From: Spirochaetia bacterium UBA6919
Lineage (GTDB): Bacteria > Spirochaetota > UBA6919
Direction: 5' to 3'
NCBI GenBank assembly: GCA_002450905.1
Contig: DKAT01000054.1
Coordinates: forward strand, 1-12,730
DNA: 12,730 nt
Part shown: positions 1 to 6,974 of the stretch, piece by piece
How positions within the stretch are numbered: position 1 is the first letter of the stretch
Layout: the number at the start of each line of letters is the position of its first letter
Position numbers and translations under genes: made by a program
The notes under the pieces: model-generated
Told to the model about the DNA's origin: nothing
Seen by the model: only the letters and a program-made list of their open reading frames with translations
Databases searched by the model: none

Positions 1-1
1 A

Positions 2-775
2 TTAAATAATAAAAGAGTTGTGGAATTAAGAGATCTAGGTTGGTTTGGTTATGAATTGTTTTCAAAGTGGAAATCAGAGGAAAGGTATTTTATAAGCCGT
101 ATTCAAAAAGGAATAAACCCTAGGATATTAAAAGTAAACAAAGGTGATAATACATTATAGGGTATTAGATTCCAGGAGGTCGACTGGGATAAATATGATG
201 GAGAGATAGAACTGGAAATAAAGCCGTATAGATGCAGTAAAGGTAGTGTTTATCGTTTGAAAGACGGTACGGTTCTTACATTAAATATGTGAGGTCGTAA
301 AATTCCCTCTCAGAATAAGTGGTATTGGTATATCTATTGCTTGCCAAACAGAGAGATCCTTTGTTTCAATGATATACACAGTCTGTATCGTGCAAGATGG
401 AAGATAGAAGAATGTTTTAGAGAGATAAAACAGACTTTGGGAGGAGCTAATATCCGTTTACGACATCCAAAATCAATTGTGAACCATATATTGATGATGC
501 TATTAGCTTATTTGATCTGTAAAGGATATTTAATGAAGATATCCTTAGTTCATCGTAAGAGTGTAAAGGGATTTATGCTGGACACATGTTTAAAAAACAG
601 TCTAGGAGAGCTTTTTAAAGGAATTATCTTTGCTCTGGTGAAGAATCCTGATTTGTCCAATAGGAAATTAAAAGAGATCTCTGAGGCATTTTGTAATGCC
701 GCTTACTCAGCAAGGCGAGCCAGGAGTGAGCGTATAATTAGTTTGGGAAAAGCTATGAAAAAATTAAATTCCTGA
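2..775 (+). pseudogene. IS4-family transposase, C-terminal remnant with two in-frame stops
   Basis: Reading the frame from base 2 gives one continuous transposase-like protein to the TGA at 773-775, interrupted by TAG at 158-160 and TGA at 290-292. Upstream of the first stop the peptide reads RDLGWFGYELFSKW, which matches the region around the second catalytic Asp of DDE transposases of the IS4 group (Asp codon 32-34). Downstream is YRARWKIEECFREIK, an exact fit to the IS4 signature Y-x2-R-x3-E-x6-K, with the catalytic Glu codon at 407-409. The N-terminal part lies outside the window. No frameshift is seen, only nonsense changes, which suggests fairly recent decay. Both stops lie between the catalytic Asp and Glu, so neither fragment can be an active enzyme. 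The apparent TTG-started open frame at 341 is only the part after the second stop. The IS end and terminal inverted repeat could not be placed without the left end. Confidence 0.88.
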
Positions 776-864
776 GAATGCACATTTATACAAAATATAG
801 CTTAGATTTTGAACAAGGAAACTAAGTTCTATACAACAAATTGACCCTTAAGATTAGAAGTAAG

Positions 865-885
865 CCCTCTCCCCAAGGAGAAGGG
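865..885. repeat. GC-rich hairpin, possible dispersed repeat or terminator
   Basis: CCCT-CTCC (865-872) pairs with GGAG-AGGG (77-80 and 82-85 of the 800s), leaving loop CCAA and one bulged A at 881. That is eight mostly G-C pairs in very AT-rich surroundings. It lies about 90 bp after the transposase stop and is followed by ACCCTTT rather than a clean T run, so termination is possible but not clear. Such C/T-rich palindromes are often dispersed intergenic repeats, which is inference here. Confidence 0.45.
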
Positions 886-959
886 ACCCTTTCGAATGAT
901 TTTTGCTGAGTAAAATTATGGTTCTATTGCTTTAATTTACTTATGGTTTCTCTATCATT

Positions 960-992
960 TTTCCCATGATTTTCCCATACTTTTCCCATGAG
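960..992. repeat. three tandem 11-bp direct repeats (TTTCCCATRMK)
   Basis: The copies are TTTCCCATGAT (960-970), TTTCCCATACT (971-981) and TTTCCCATGAG (982-992). The shared core is TTTCCCAT. The 11-bp period is close to one helical turn, so the core would recur on the same face of the DNA. Two G5 runs follow at once (GAGGGGG and TATGGGGG), the second of which includes ATGGG, the reverse complement of the CCCAT core. No gene starts nearby; der ends about 150 bp to the right, so a promoter role is not evident. Confidence 0.7.
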
Positions 993-1142
993 GGGGTATT
1001 ATGGGGGATTGTTTAAAGTGGAATTATAGATTTTTATCTCGAGTTGGAATATTTTGTTTGCTGATGAAGATTGTTTGTATAAAGATTTGTTAAATTTTTG
1101 TGGAGTGAAGTTTATTGGTTATATAATTCTTGTTTTGTTGTG

Positions 1143-2456
1143 TTACTCACTCTTGCGGGTATAAATGAATATGGGTACACCGTTGAAATGGAAGGTGTTT
1201 CTCAATTGATTGGTGATGTAGTCCTTATAATTCTTTGTCATTAATTCAGGACGGTTGATGAAGAGGAGGAATCGTGGAGGGGAGTTCTTAATCTGTGTAC
1301 CATAGTATATTTTCAGTCTACCCTTCTTGGTTGAGGGGATATATTTTTCCTGGGCTTTCTGTAGGAGGTCATTTAATTCATTAGTATCCACCCGAAAGGT
1401 GTATTGTTCGTAGATTTCGATTATTTTCTGGATGAGTTTCGAGACCCTGAGACCCGTTAAGGCAGAGATGCTCATGACTGGCATATAATTGGCGACTGAA
1501 AATTTGAACCGAATATAATCCACGTATTCAGTGTATTTCACCGAAGAGTCGATGAGATCCCACTTATTCACAGCAATGATCACAGCACGACCCCGGTCAA
1601 TGGCAAGTCCAACGATCTTCTTATCCTGTTCAGTAATACTTTCCGCTGAGTCAATCAACATGATAATCAAATCACTCTCTTCGATGCTTTTCACTGCGCG
1701 ATTGACACTGTAATATTCCACGTCATTATGGACACGGCTTTTACGTCTCATACCCGCTGTATCCATAAATTGGAGTTCAAATCCAGAATAGGTCAGAGTG
1801 CCTTTGATGGGATCACGAGTGGTTCCAGGGATGTCTGAAACGAGACTTCTTTCTTCATTGAGAATACGATTTAATAAAGAGGATTTCCCTACATTGGGAC
1901 GTCCAACAATGGATACGCGAATGATATTTCTCTCTTCCTCACTGTATTCCATAGCAGGTATCTTCTGACAAATGGTATCGAGGAGTTCATAAAAATTGCT
2001 CCCATGCATTGCTGAGAGAGGAAATGGGGTGCCTAATCCCAGTTCGTATCCCTGTAAAGCAACTTGTTCGTGGACTGGATTATCGCACTTGTTCACCACG
2101 AGAATGACATCTTTCCCTGATTTTCTTAATGTTTCAGCTATAGAATAATCATCCTCTGTGAATCCACTCATTTCAACAATAAATAATATCAAATCTGCTT
2201 CAGAAATCGCAATCTCACTTTGAAGTTTAATACTATCAGCAAATACATCTTCATTGTCATAAGTAATTCCACCGGTATCCACAAGGAGAAAGTGATGGTC
2301 ACCCACTTCTACAAGACGATAATGTCTATCCCGTGTCACTCCAGGAGTAGGATCGATAATTGATTCCCTCTTACCGATGATCCTATTATAGATAGAAGAC
2401 TTACCCACATTGGGACGTCCTACGATAGCAACTTTAGGGAGTTCGTTGATTTTCAT
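1143..2456 (-). CDS. der: ribosome biogenesis GTPase Der (EngA)
   Basis: This is a cytoplasmic double GTPase that acts in maturation of the 50S ribosomal subunit. The 437 residues contain two complete Era-like G domains. The first has the P-loop GRPNVGKSS at 13-21, PGVTRD at 38-43, DTGG at 60-63 and NKCD at 122-125. The second has GRPNVGKSS at 185-193, PGTTRD at 210-215, DTAG at 232-235 and NKWD at 297-300. The C-terminal part from about residue 350 fits the KH-like RNA-binding domain of the family. Length and domain order are typical of Der. NKCD in place of NKxD with Trp is a mild variation. The start ATG has only a weak AGGT upstream. A gap of 182 bp separates it from the leucine-rich-repeat gene, and no convincing promoter was seen in that gap. 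Confidence 0.97.
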   Translation of the reverse strand: MKINELPKVAIVGRPNVGKSSIYNRIIGKRESIIDPTPGVTRDRHYRLVEVGDHHFLLVDTGGITYDNEDVFADSIKLQSEIAISEADLILFIVEMSGFTEDDYSIAETLRKSGKDVILVVNKCDNPVHEQVALQGYELGLGTPFPLSAMHGSNFYELLDTICQKIPAMEYSEEERNIIRVSIVGRPNVGKSSLLNRILNEERSLVSDIPGTTRDPIKGTLTYSGFELQFMDTAGMRRKSRVHNDVEYYSVNRAVKSIEESDLIIMLIDSAESITEQDKKIVGLAIDRGRAVIIAVNKWDLIDSSVKYTEYVDYIRFKFSVANYMPVMSISALTGLRVSKLIQKIIEIYEQYTFRVDTNELNDLLQKAQEKYIPSTKKGRLKIYYGTQIKNSPPRFLLFINRPELMTKNYKDYITNQLRNTFHFNGVPIFIYTRKSE

Positions 2457-2638
2457 GATAACCTGATCGAATAATAATACGATATAATATACTCATATTT
2501 ATTGAAAAAGAAAGTTATATTGAAGGGTAATTTAGGAAAGATTTTGTTCCATAGGAAAAACATTCGGTATAGATCATCTCAAGTTTGGATATGGAAAGAG
2601 ATCTATTTTCTATTAGAACTGGTTTAATTTCTGATCTA

Positions 2639-3046
2639 TTATTTCAGTACTTTACAATCCGGTAATGCTTTTCTGAACTCTTCTACGCCAGCATCAGTAA
2701 CCTGAGTTCCTGCCAGGTCTAATTCCTTAAGATTCTTTAGTCCCATTAAATGAGCAAGACCTTTATCCGTGATGCTTGTATTCCGTAAATAAATGCTATT
2801 AAGGCTTTCCATGGTCTTTAAATGCTCTAAACCTGCATCAGTGATCTTTGTCTTATTTAGTCCGAGGATTTCAAGTTTTCTCAACCACTTTAAATGGACT
2901 GCCGTTGTGTCATCCACAGAATCCTCATCGAGATTCAGCATCTGTAATTTTTTTAAACCATCATAATTTAAGCTATATCCAATGCTCTTAAGCCAGAGGT
3001 GAGTATCTACCAAACCCCTGTCATCCTTGGTATAATTTGCCGACAT
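2639..3046 (-). CDS. small leucine-rich repeat protein
   Basis: The 135-residue protein is almost entirely leucine-rich repeat. Four consecutive 24-residue units cover about 31-54, 55-78, 79-102 and 103-126, with the pattern LxxLxxLxLxxTxITDxGLxxLxx. Residues 1-30 would act as a cap and the last nine residues (ending PDCKVLK) close the solenoid. There is no signal peptide or membrane segment, so it is predicted to be cytoplasmic. LRR proteins are usually protein-binding modules; the partner is unknown. AAGGAG lies about 9 nt before the ATG and supports this start. It is much shorter than most bacterial LRR proteins, so it may be a stand-alone adaptor or the surviving part of a larger gene. 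No extra LRR coding is seen on either side. Confidence 0.88.
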   Translation of the reverse strand: MSANYTKDDRGLVDTHLWLKSIGYSLNYDGLKKLQMLNLDEDSVDDTTAVHLKWLRKLEILGLNKTKITDAGLEHLKTMESLNSIYLRNTSITDKGLAHLMGLKNLKELDLAGTQVTDAGVEEFRKALPDCKVLK

Positions 3047-3114
3047 AATTAAAACTCCTTGCTGTGTTCTGGAATGATCTATTCAGTTCATTGTATTATT
3101 TTGTTATTCTATAT

Positions 3115-3143
3115 TTTATAAGAGGATTGTATTTCAGGTTGAA
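3115..3143 (-). promoter_or_regulatory. candidate sigma-70 promoter of the LRR gene
   Basis: On the minus strand, -35 TTCAAC (3138-3143) and -10 TATAAA (3115-3120) are separated by exactly 17 bp, about 70 bp before the LRR start. The -35 is weak (3 of 6) and the -10 is good (5 of 6). An AGAGGAT arm at 3121-3127, just upstream of the -10, has its complement ATCCTCT at 3157-3163, upstream of the -35. Confidence 0.4.
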
Positions 3144-3196
3144 TCCATTTCGTCACATCCTCTACCCTATAAATAATTGTAAAATTGGATGGATTC
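3121..3196. repeat. two interlocked inverted repeats
   Basis: GAATCCAT (3141-3148) is a perfect inverted repeat with ATGGATTC (3189-3196), and AGAGGAT (3121-3127) with ATCCTCT (3157-3163). The arms alternate a-b-a'-b', so an RNA copy could form a pseudoknot-like fold or two mutually exclusive stems. As DNA the arms could be protein sites around the LRR promoter. Chance is a real alternative in a 194-bp AT-rich spacer. Confidence 0.45.
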
Positions 3197-3240
3197 GGAA
3201 AGCCCCTTGACCCATTTTTTAGTGGGAAATATTGGATAAC

Positions 3241-4521
3241 TTAGTTCTCAATGTTATATTCCTTTGCGTGGGATATACCCTCAGATTCCTTGATTAGAAA
3301 CAATAAAATAAGTCCTAATATAAATAATATTAGTGTAGATAATAATGCCAGTCTCTGAGAGTTTAATATATAGCTCAACAAACCAAATGAGTATAGTCCA
3401 AGAATAGAAGATAGTTTCCCAAAGAACCCCCAGAACCCATAGAACTCAGCTAACTTATGGGAAGGACTAAATAATCCAACCAGAGCTCTAGTTGCCGACT
3501 GAGTACTCCCTATTCCTATCCCAGCTATATTCGCCATAATCCAAAATCCCGTTTGAGTTGTTGTATAATATATCCCCAATATAGTCCCAACCCAGAGCAG
3601 AACAGATATAATAAGACTAATCTTAGCCCCTATTTTGTCCTGAACATATCCAAATAGAAATGCACCCACCGAAGAAGTGAGATTGATAACAATAATCATA
3701 ATTATGAGCTCTGTATCCTTAAAATGGAAGACCTTTTCAGCATAGATTGCAGCGTAAGAAATCACTGTCATCAAACCAGCATAGTAGAAGAAATACGCGA
3801 TAAGCAGCTTGATAAGCTCTTTAAAGTCCTTTAAATGGATTAAAGTATCTTTCAGACGTTGATATCCGATCTTTGTATATCCAGACATCCCTGTCAAAAC
3901 ACCCATTCTAAGTCCCCTTTCTTTCAACCACAGGAAACTGGGGAGGGCAGACAATCCAAAGAACACACCTATTAATATGCATGTCACCCGAACAGCGTAT
4001 TCACCCTCCTCTATCCATTGTAATATCAATATAGATATAATAAGAGAAAGAATTCCACCGAAATAACCAAGCCCCCATCCAAATCCAGAAACCTTCCCTA
4101 TATTCTCACTTGTTGTAATCTCAGGAAGAAAGGATGAAATTAGATTCTCAGTCATAGAATACCCAAAGTTAGAAAGGATAATAAATAGCATAGCAATATA
4201 TAAATCTCCTCTCTCAATGAAATAGAGTAGCATTGTAAATACAATACACCATAAGGCAGCGTATATCAGATACTTTTTCTTATTTCCACTATAGTCAGCA
4301 ATGGCTCCAACAATAGGAGAAAATAGCACAACCAATGCATACGAAATAGAAAGGGTCATTCCCCATAAATACTCCCCATAGTTCCCACTGGAATCATCAA
4401 CCACCACTTTCACAAAATACCGACTGAACACAACCGTTATAATAACTGTAGTATAACTGGAATTAGCAAAGTCAAATAAGCTCCACCCCAATATCTCCTT
4501 ATTCAGAAAGCCTTTTTTCAT
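3241..4521 (-). CDS. MFS transporter, UMF1 / Atg22-like family
   Basis: This is a 426-residue integral inner-membrane protein with about twelve hydrophobic segments, as in the major facilitator superfamily. The N-terminus GWSLFDFANSSYTT (about 12-25) is the hallmark of the UMF1 family, related to yeast vacuolar effluxer Atg22. Other family features are SPIVGAIADYSGNKK after the second helix and FLFGYVQDKIG in the second half, which resembles the MFS loop motif, with a cytoplasmic loop of about 40 residues between the halves. Bacterial UMF1 members have no well-defined substrate, so none is assigned. The ATG is preceded by AAGGGG with short spacing. It is divergent from the flaA pair across 353 bp. 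It could be transcribed onward into the LRR gene, but a separate promoter seems likely in the 194-bp gap. No terminator was seen. Confidence 0.9.
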   Translation of the reverse strand: MKKGFLNKEILGWSLFDFANSSYTTVIITVVFSRYFVKVVVDDSSGNYGEYLWGMTLSISYALVVLFSPIVGAIADYSGNKKKYLIYAALWCIVFTMLLYFIERGDLYIAMLFIILSNFGYSMTENLISSFLPEITTSENIGKVSGFGWGLGYFGGILSLIISILILQWIEEGEYAVRVTCILIGVFFGLSALPSFLWLKERGLRMGVLTGMSGYTKIGYQRLKDTLIHLKDFKELIKLLIAYFFYYAGLMTVISYAAIYAEKVFHFKDTELIIMIIVINLTSSVGAFLFGYVQDKIGAKISLIISVLLWVGTILGIYYTTTQTGFWIMANIAGIGIGSTQSATRALVGLFSPSHKLAEFYGFWGFFGKLSSILGLYSFGLLSYILNSQRLALLSTLILFILGLILLFLIKESEGISHAKEYNIEN

Positions 4522-4874
4522 AAAACCCCTTGTTATAATTCAATAACTAACAATATACATAGAATTTCTACCTACACCCTACACATGACGATCAATCAAA
4601 ATCAATTTGCATTACGCTATAATTATAATTCAGAAAAATTCTTAACATATCATCTAATATATTAAATTATTTATTACATAATTCAAATTATTATTTTTTT
4701 TTTCCGATTCAAAAATTGACTATTGAGTTATTTGAAACTATGCCGAAAAGATTTTTTAAGAGTTCATCCAATATAAATGATTCACTGCTAAAACTCTTTA
4801 GGACAATAAATACATACGATTTAAAACAAGGTTTCATAACTTTCAAGTTGAAATAAACACAGGGGGACAATTCC
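4522..4874. other. divergent intergenic region between MFS gene and flaA pair
   Basis: This very AT-rich spacer must hold both divergent promoters. On the plus side it contains a T10 tract at 4694-4703, a sigma-28-like promoter at 4723-4749 overlapped by a weaker sigma-70-like match (TTGACT 4716-4721, N17, TATGCC 4739-4744), and a 7-bp inverted repeat AAGAGTT (4758-4764) / AACTCTT (4792-4798) in the predicted leader. No convincing promoter for the MFS gene was found. No small gene is supported here. Confidence 0.6.
4723..4749 (+). promoter_or_regulatory. candidate sigma-28 (FliA-type) promoter of the flaA pair
   Basis: TTGAGTTA (4723-4730), an 11-bp spacer and GCCGAAAA (4742-4749) match the FliA consensus TAAAGTTT-N11-GCCGATAA in 5 of 8 and 7 of 8 positions with exact spacing. 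It would give a leader of about 119 nt beginning near the AAGAGTT/AACTCTT hairpin. Sigma-28 control fits late flagellar genes, but spirochaete flaA genes are often sigma-70 dependent and an overlapping TTGACT -35 exists, so the sigma factor is uncertain. Confidence 0.45.
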
Positions 4875-5840
4875 ATGAATAAAAAAATATTAGGTGTGAT
4901 CATACTCATTTTGACCACCGTTATGCTCAGCGCTAAGGGAACAGTTACCAACGTCACCGATACAAAAATCCATTACTATACTATCGATGGTTTTGAAAGA
5001 CCAGGGGAATGGAATGTTCACTTCTCTAAATTCCGTGCTAGAAAATGGAATCGGCTTGATGAAAAAAAGGATAACAAGCGTGATAAAGATACTGAGTGGT
5101 ATGACTGGTTTCAGGTTGGAAAACCATTTACTGCAAAAGAAATATTACCTGATTTCATTTATAAAAATCAATCAAATCCCAAAATAAAAAAAGAAATTAC
5201 TATCCTGGGTATCAAAGCACGATGGGATGTCCAAGGATACAATTGGATATCTATTTTACCAAACAATAATATTAAAAATCCTAAAGCTGGAGACAAAAAT
5301 CGTTATGGTGGCAATAAATTAGGTAGATACGCCGATGAAGTCATCTCAAATGATTCCCTTGCTGACGAAGAATACAGAAATTACGACGGCGGAAACTATA
5401 TCCTCCTCCCTGGAAACACAAAAGATCTTGCTATCTACGTCTGGGGAAGTATGTATGATTACAATCTCGAATTCCATGTCGAGGATTACAAAGGAAAATT
5501 ACATACACTCAATGCAGGGAGCATTAAATTTAAAGGTTGGTATCGTGTACAAGCTGTTGTCCCTGAATATGTATTACAATTAACTAGTCACCTCCCTCGT
5601 CCAAAACCATTAAAATTCAAAGCAATTAAATTTGTACTCAACCCCTACGAAAGAATTTCAGGTACATATATCTATATTGATTACCTCCATGGTAAAACAG
5701 ATACCTATCTTGAAAGCTTCTTTGGTGAAGGTTTAGAAAATAGTCAAAGAATCTGGAAAAGAAATAAAAAATCCGAAACAGGTCTTGAAAAAGATACAAA
5801 AGAAACTGACAAAGAATCTAATAAGGAAACAGATAAATAA
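4875..5840 (+). CDS. flaA: flagellar filament outer layer protein FlaA (first paralogue)
   Basis: This is an exported sheath protein of the spirochaete periplasmic flagellum, which coats the FlaB core. Residues 1-20 form a signal peptide (KK, hydrophobic core, LSA before Lys21). The mature part begins with YYTIDGFERPGEWNVHFSKF, a form of the family start in which an Asp-Phe/Gly-Phe element is followed by a Trp strand. The core IYVWGSMYDYNLEFHVEDYKG and the following GSIKFKGWYRVQAVVPEYV are typical of FlaA, and IYIDYLHGKTD closes the domain. The last roughly 27 residues are a Lys/Glu/Asp/Thr-rich charged tail absent from the downstream paralogue. The SD is strong (AGGGGGAC at 4861-4868). The stop overlaps the next start (TAATG), which implies an operon with translational coupling. 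Which numbered Leptospira FlaA it corresponds to was not decided. Confidence 0.88.
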   Translation: MNKKILGVIILILTTVMLSAKGTVTNVTDTKIHYYTIDGFERPGEWNVHFSKFRARKWNRLDEKKDNKRDKDTEWYDWFQVGKPFTAKEILPDFIYKNQSNPKIKKEITILGIKARWDVQGYNWISILPNNNIKNPKAGDKNRYGGNKLGRYADEVISNDSLADEEYRNYDGGNYILLPGNTKDLAIYVWGSMYDYNLEFHVEDYKGKLHTLNAGSIKFKGWYRVQAVVPEYVLQLTSHLPRPKPLKFKAIKFVLNPYERISGTYIYIDYLHGKTDTYLESFFGEGLENSQRIWKRNKKSETGLEKDTKETDKESNKETDK

Positions 5841-6691
5841 TGAAACGACTGATCCCCTTATCCATTTTACTTATCTTATTGTTGGGTGGAGGAAAAATCT
5901 TTCCATCCAACCAAACGAAAGAAGAGGAAATAACTTATGTTCTCGTCGATGGCTTTGAAGTCAAGGGAGAATGGGAATTATTCTTCTCTAAATTCCGTTC
6001 AAGAGCATGGAATCCGGAATTACGTGGATACGAACCCAATAGCAAATGGATTAAGTGGATCACATCTAATGAAAATAAGCCCAATTTCTCAAGAAAATTT
6101 ATTCTCCCACCCGATATCTATAAAAATGAGAAGTTTAAGAGTGAAAAAACTATTATTTCCGTACGAGGAAGTTGGGACAGACAGGGGGACAACTGGCTGG
6201 CACTGGCTCCCTCAACAAAACGTCTTGCAAAAAATCCTATAGGAACCCAACCCATAAAAAAACTCATTGAAATAACTGGGGGTGCAAGTATCAACTCTAA
6301 AAACTTTATTATCCTTCCCGGTGAAACCCAAATCATTCAATGTTATTTCTGGGGCATGGGATATGATTATAAAGTAGAAGCCCATATTCAGGATTATAAG
6401 GGAAATTATGTTATTATTCCAGGATCGTATCTCAATTTCCATGGCTGGAGAAACATCCAATTCCCTGTTCCAAGATTTGTTCATCAACGCAGTAAAATTC
6501 TACCAGTTCTCCGACCTCTTCGATTCATACAATTTAAAATTGTAACCACTTCCCATGAATTAAGTACCGGGTTTTTTACCTATGTCGATTTTCTCCACAC
6601 AAGAACCAATATACATGATAAATCATTTTTTGGTAATTCTCTAAGAGAAAATAATATATATTGGAATGAATCAGAAGGTAAGAAAAAATAA
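5840..6691 (+). CDS. flaA: flagellar filament outer layer protein FlaA (second paralogue)
   Basis: This 283-residue protein is clearly paralogous to its upstream neighbour: YVLVDGFEVKGEWELFFSKFRSRAWN, then WDRQGDNWLALAP, FWGMGYDYKVEAHIQDYKGN, the GWRNIQFPVP block and YVDFLHTRTN match in the same order. Residues 1 to about 23 form a signal peptide with a Leu-rich core (KR then LIPLSILLILLLGGG); the cleavage site is unclear, perhaps near PS at 22-23. The protein should be exported to the periplasm and share the flagellar sheath with the first paralogue. Its ATG overlaps the previous stop by one base; AAGGA lies about 13 nt upstream, so coupling to the upstream gene probably matters for initiation. 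It lacks the charged C-terminal tail. A terminator hairpin follows about 60 bp after the stop. Confidence 0.88.
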   Translation: MKRLIPLSILLILLLGGGKIFPSNQTKEEEITYVLVDGFEVKGEWELFFSKFRSRAWNPELRGYEPNSKWIKWITSNENKPNFSRKFILPPDIYKNEKFKSEKTIISVRGSWDRQGDNWLALAPSTKRLAKNPIGTQPIKKLIEITGGASINSKNFIILPGETQIIQCYFWGMGYDYKVEAHIQDYKGNYVIIPGSYLNFHGWRNIQFPVPRFVHQRSKILPVLRPLRFIQFKIVTTSHELSTGFFTYVDFLHTRTNIHDKSFFGNSLRENNIYWNESEGKKK

Positions 6692-6748
6692 ATCAATTCA
6701 TTTAATAGTACGATTATATCAATAAGAACTGCATAATACCTTCGTAAC

Positions 6749-6788
6749 GAATCAATATCGGAATCAAATATTTTAGTTCCGATTGTTC
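6749..6788 (+). terminator. candidate terminator after the flaA pair
   Basis: GAA-CAAT-CGGAA (6749-6763, with bulged T at 6752 and AT at 6757-6758) pairs with TTCCG-ATTG-TTC (6777-6788) around a 13-base loop. An alternative register gives an unbroken 7-bp stem, ATCGGAA (6757-6763) with TTCCGAT (6777-6783). The following bases TTCTATTAATG are only moderately T-rich. The position, 57 bp after the second flaA stop in a convergent spacer, fits transcription termination. Confidence 0.5.
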
Positions 6789-6848
6789 TTCTATTAATGA
6801 CTCATATATTAGCAATTATTTTATAGATATTAATGTTATAATTTTATG

Positions 6849-6880
6849 AAATATGTTTTCTTTCTATTTTGAACATATTT
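6849..6880. repeat. 9-bp perfect inverted repeat in convergent spacer
   Basis: AAATATGTT (6849-6857) and AACATATTT (6872-6880) are perfect complements around a 14-base loop. It lies between the flaA terminator and the end of rlmN, 94 bp past the rlmN stop. Neither side carries a good T run, so it may be a weak 3' hairpin for the minus-strand operon or a protein site. The rest of this 283-bp convergent spacer shows nothing else. Confidence 0.5.
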
Positions 6881-6974
6881 TGGGAATGCAGGACGTTTCA
6901 TTCGAAAATTGGATTTACATTTTTATGGTATGATATCGACGCATTTTAAAATCATAAGGATATAAATAAGATCT

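Larger units (their letters stand above)
776..1142. other. gene-free stretch between IS remnant and der
   Basis: This stretch holds no convincing coding frame. It probably contains the right end of the insertion sequence, a GC-rich hairpin at 865-885 and an 11-bp direct repeat at 960-992. No intrinsic terminator was found directly downstream of der, which ends at 1143 and reads towards this stretch. Confidence 0.6.

Noticed and set aside
290..292. UGA read as Trp or other recoding in the transposase.
   Set aside because: A TAG is present in the same frame as well, and the complete genes in the window show no sign of recoding.
341..775. 144-codon TTG-started frame as an independent gene.
   Set aside because: It is the C-terminal fragment of the broken transposase; the same frame continues upstream through two stops with matching protein sequence.
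2569..2606. 7-bp inverted repeat ATAGATC / GATCTAT between der and the LRR gene as a terminator.
   Set aside because: The loop is 24 bases, there is no T run, and such a repeat is expected by chance in this composition.
4684..4710. CAAA-N15-TCCGATTC as a second sigma-28-like promoter of flaA.
   Set aside because: It matches less well than the site at 4723-4749 and lies across the T10 tract; kept only as a minor possibility.
4709..4957. Minus-strand 82-codon open frame over the flaA start.
   Set aside because: It is a shadow frame that overlaps the flaA signal peptide and its promoter, with no ribosome site or recognisable protein.
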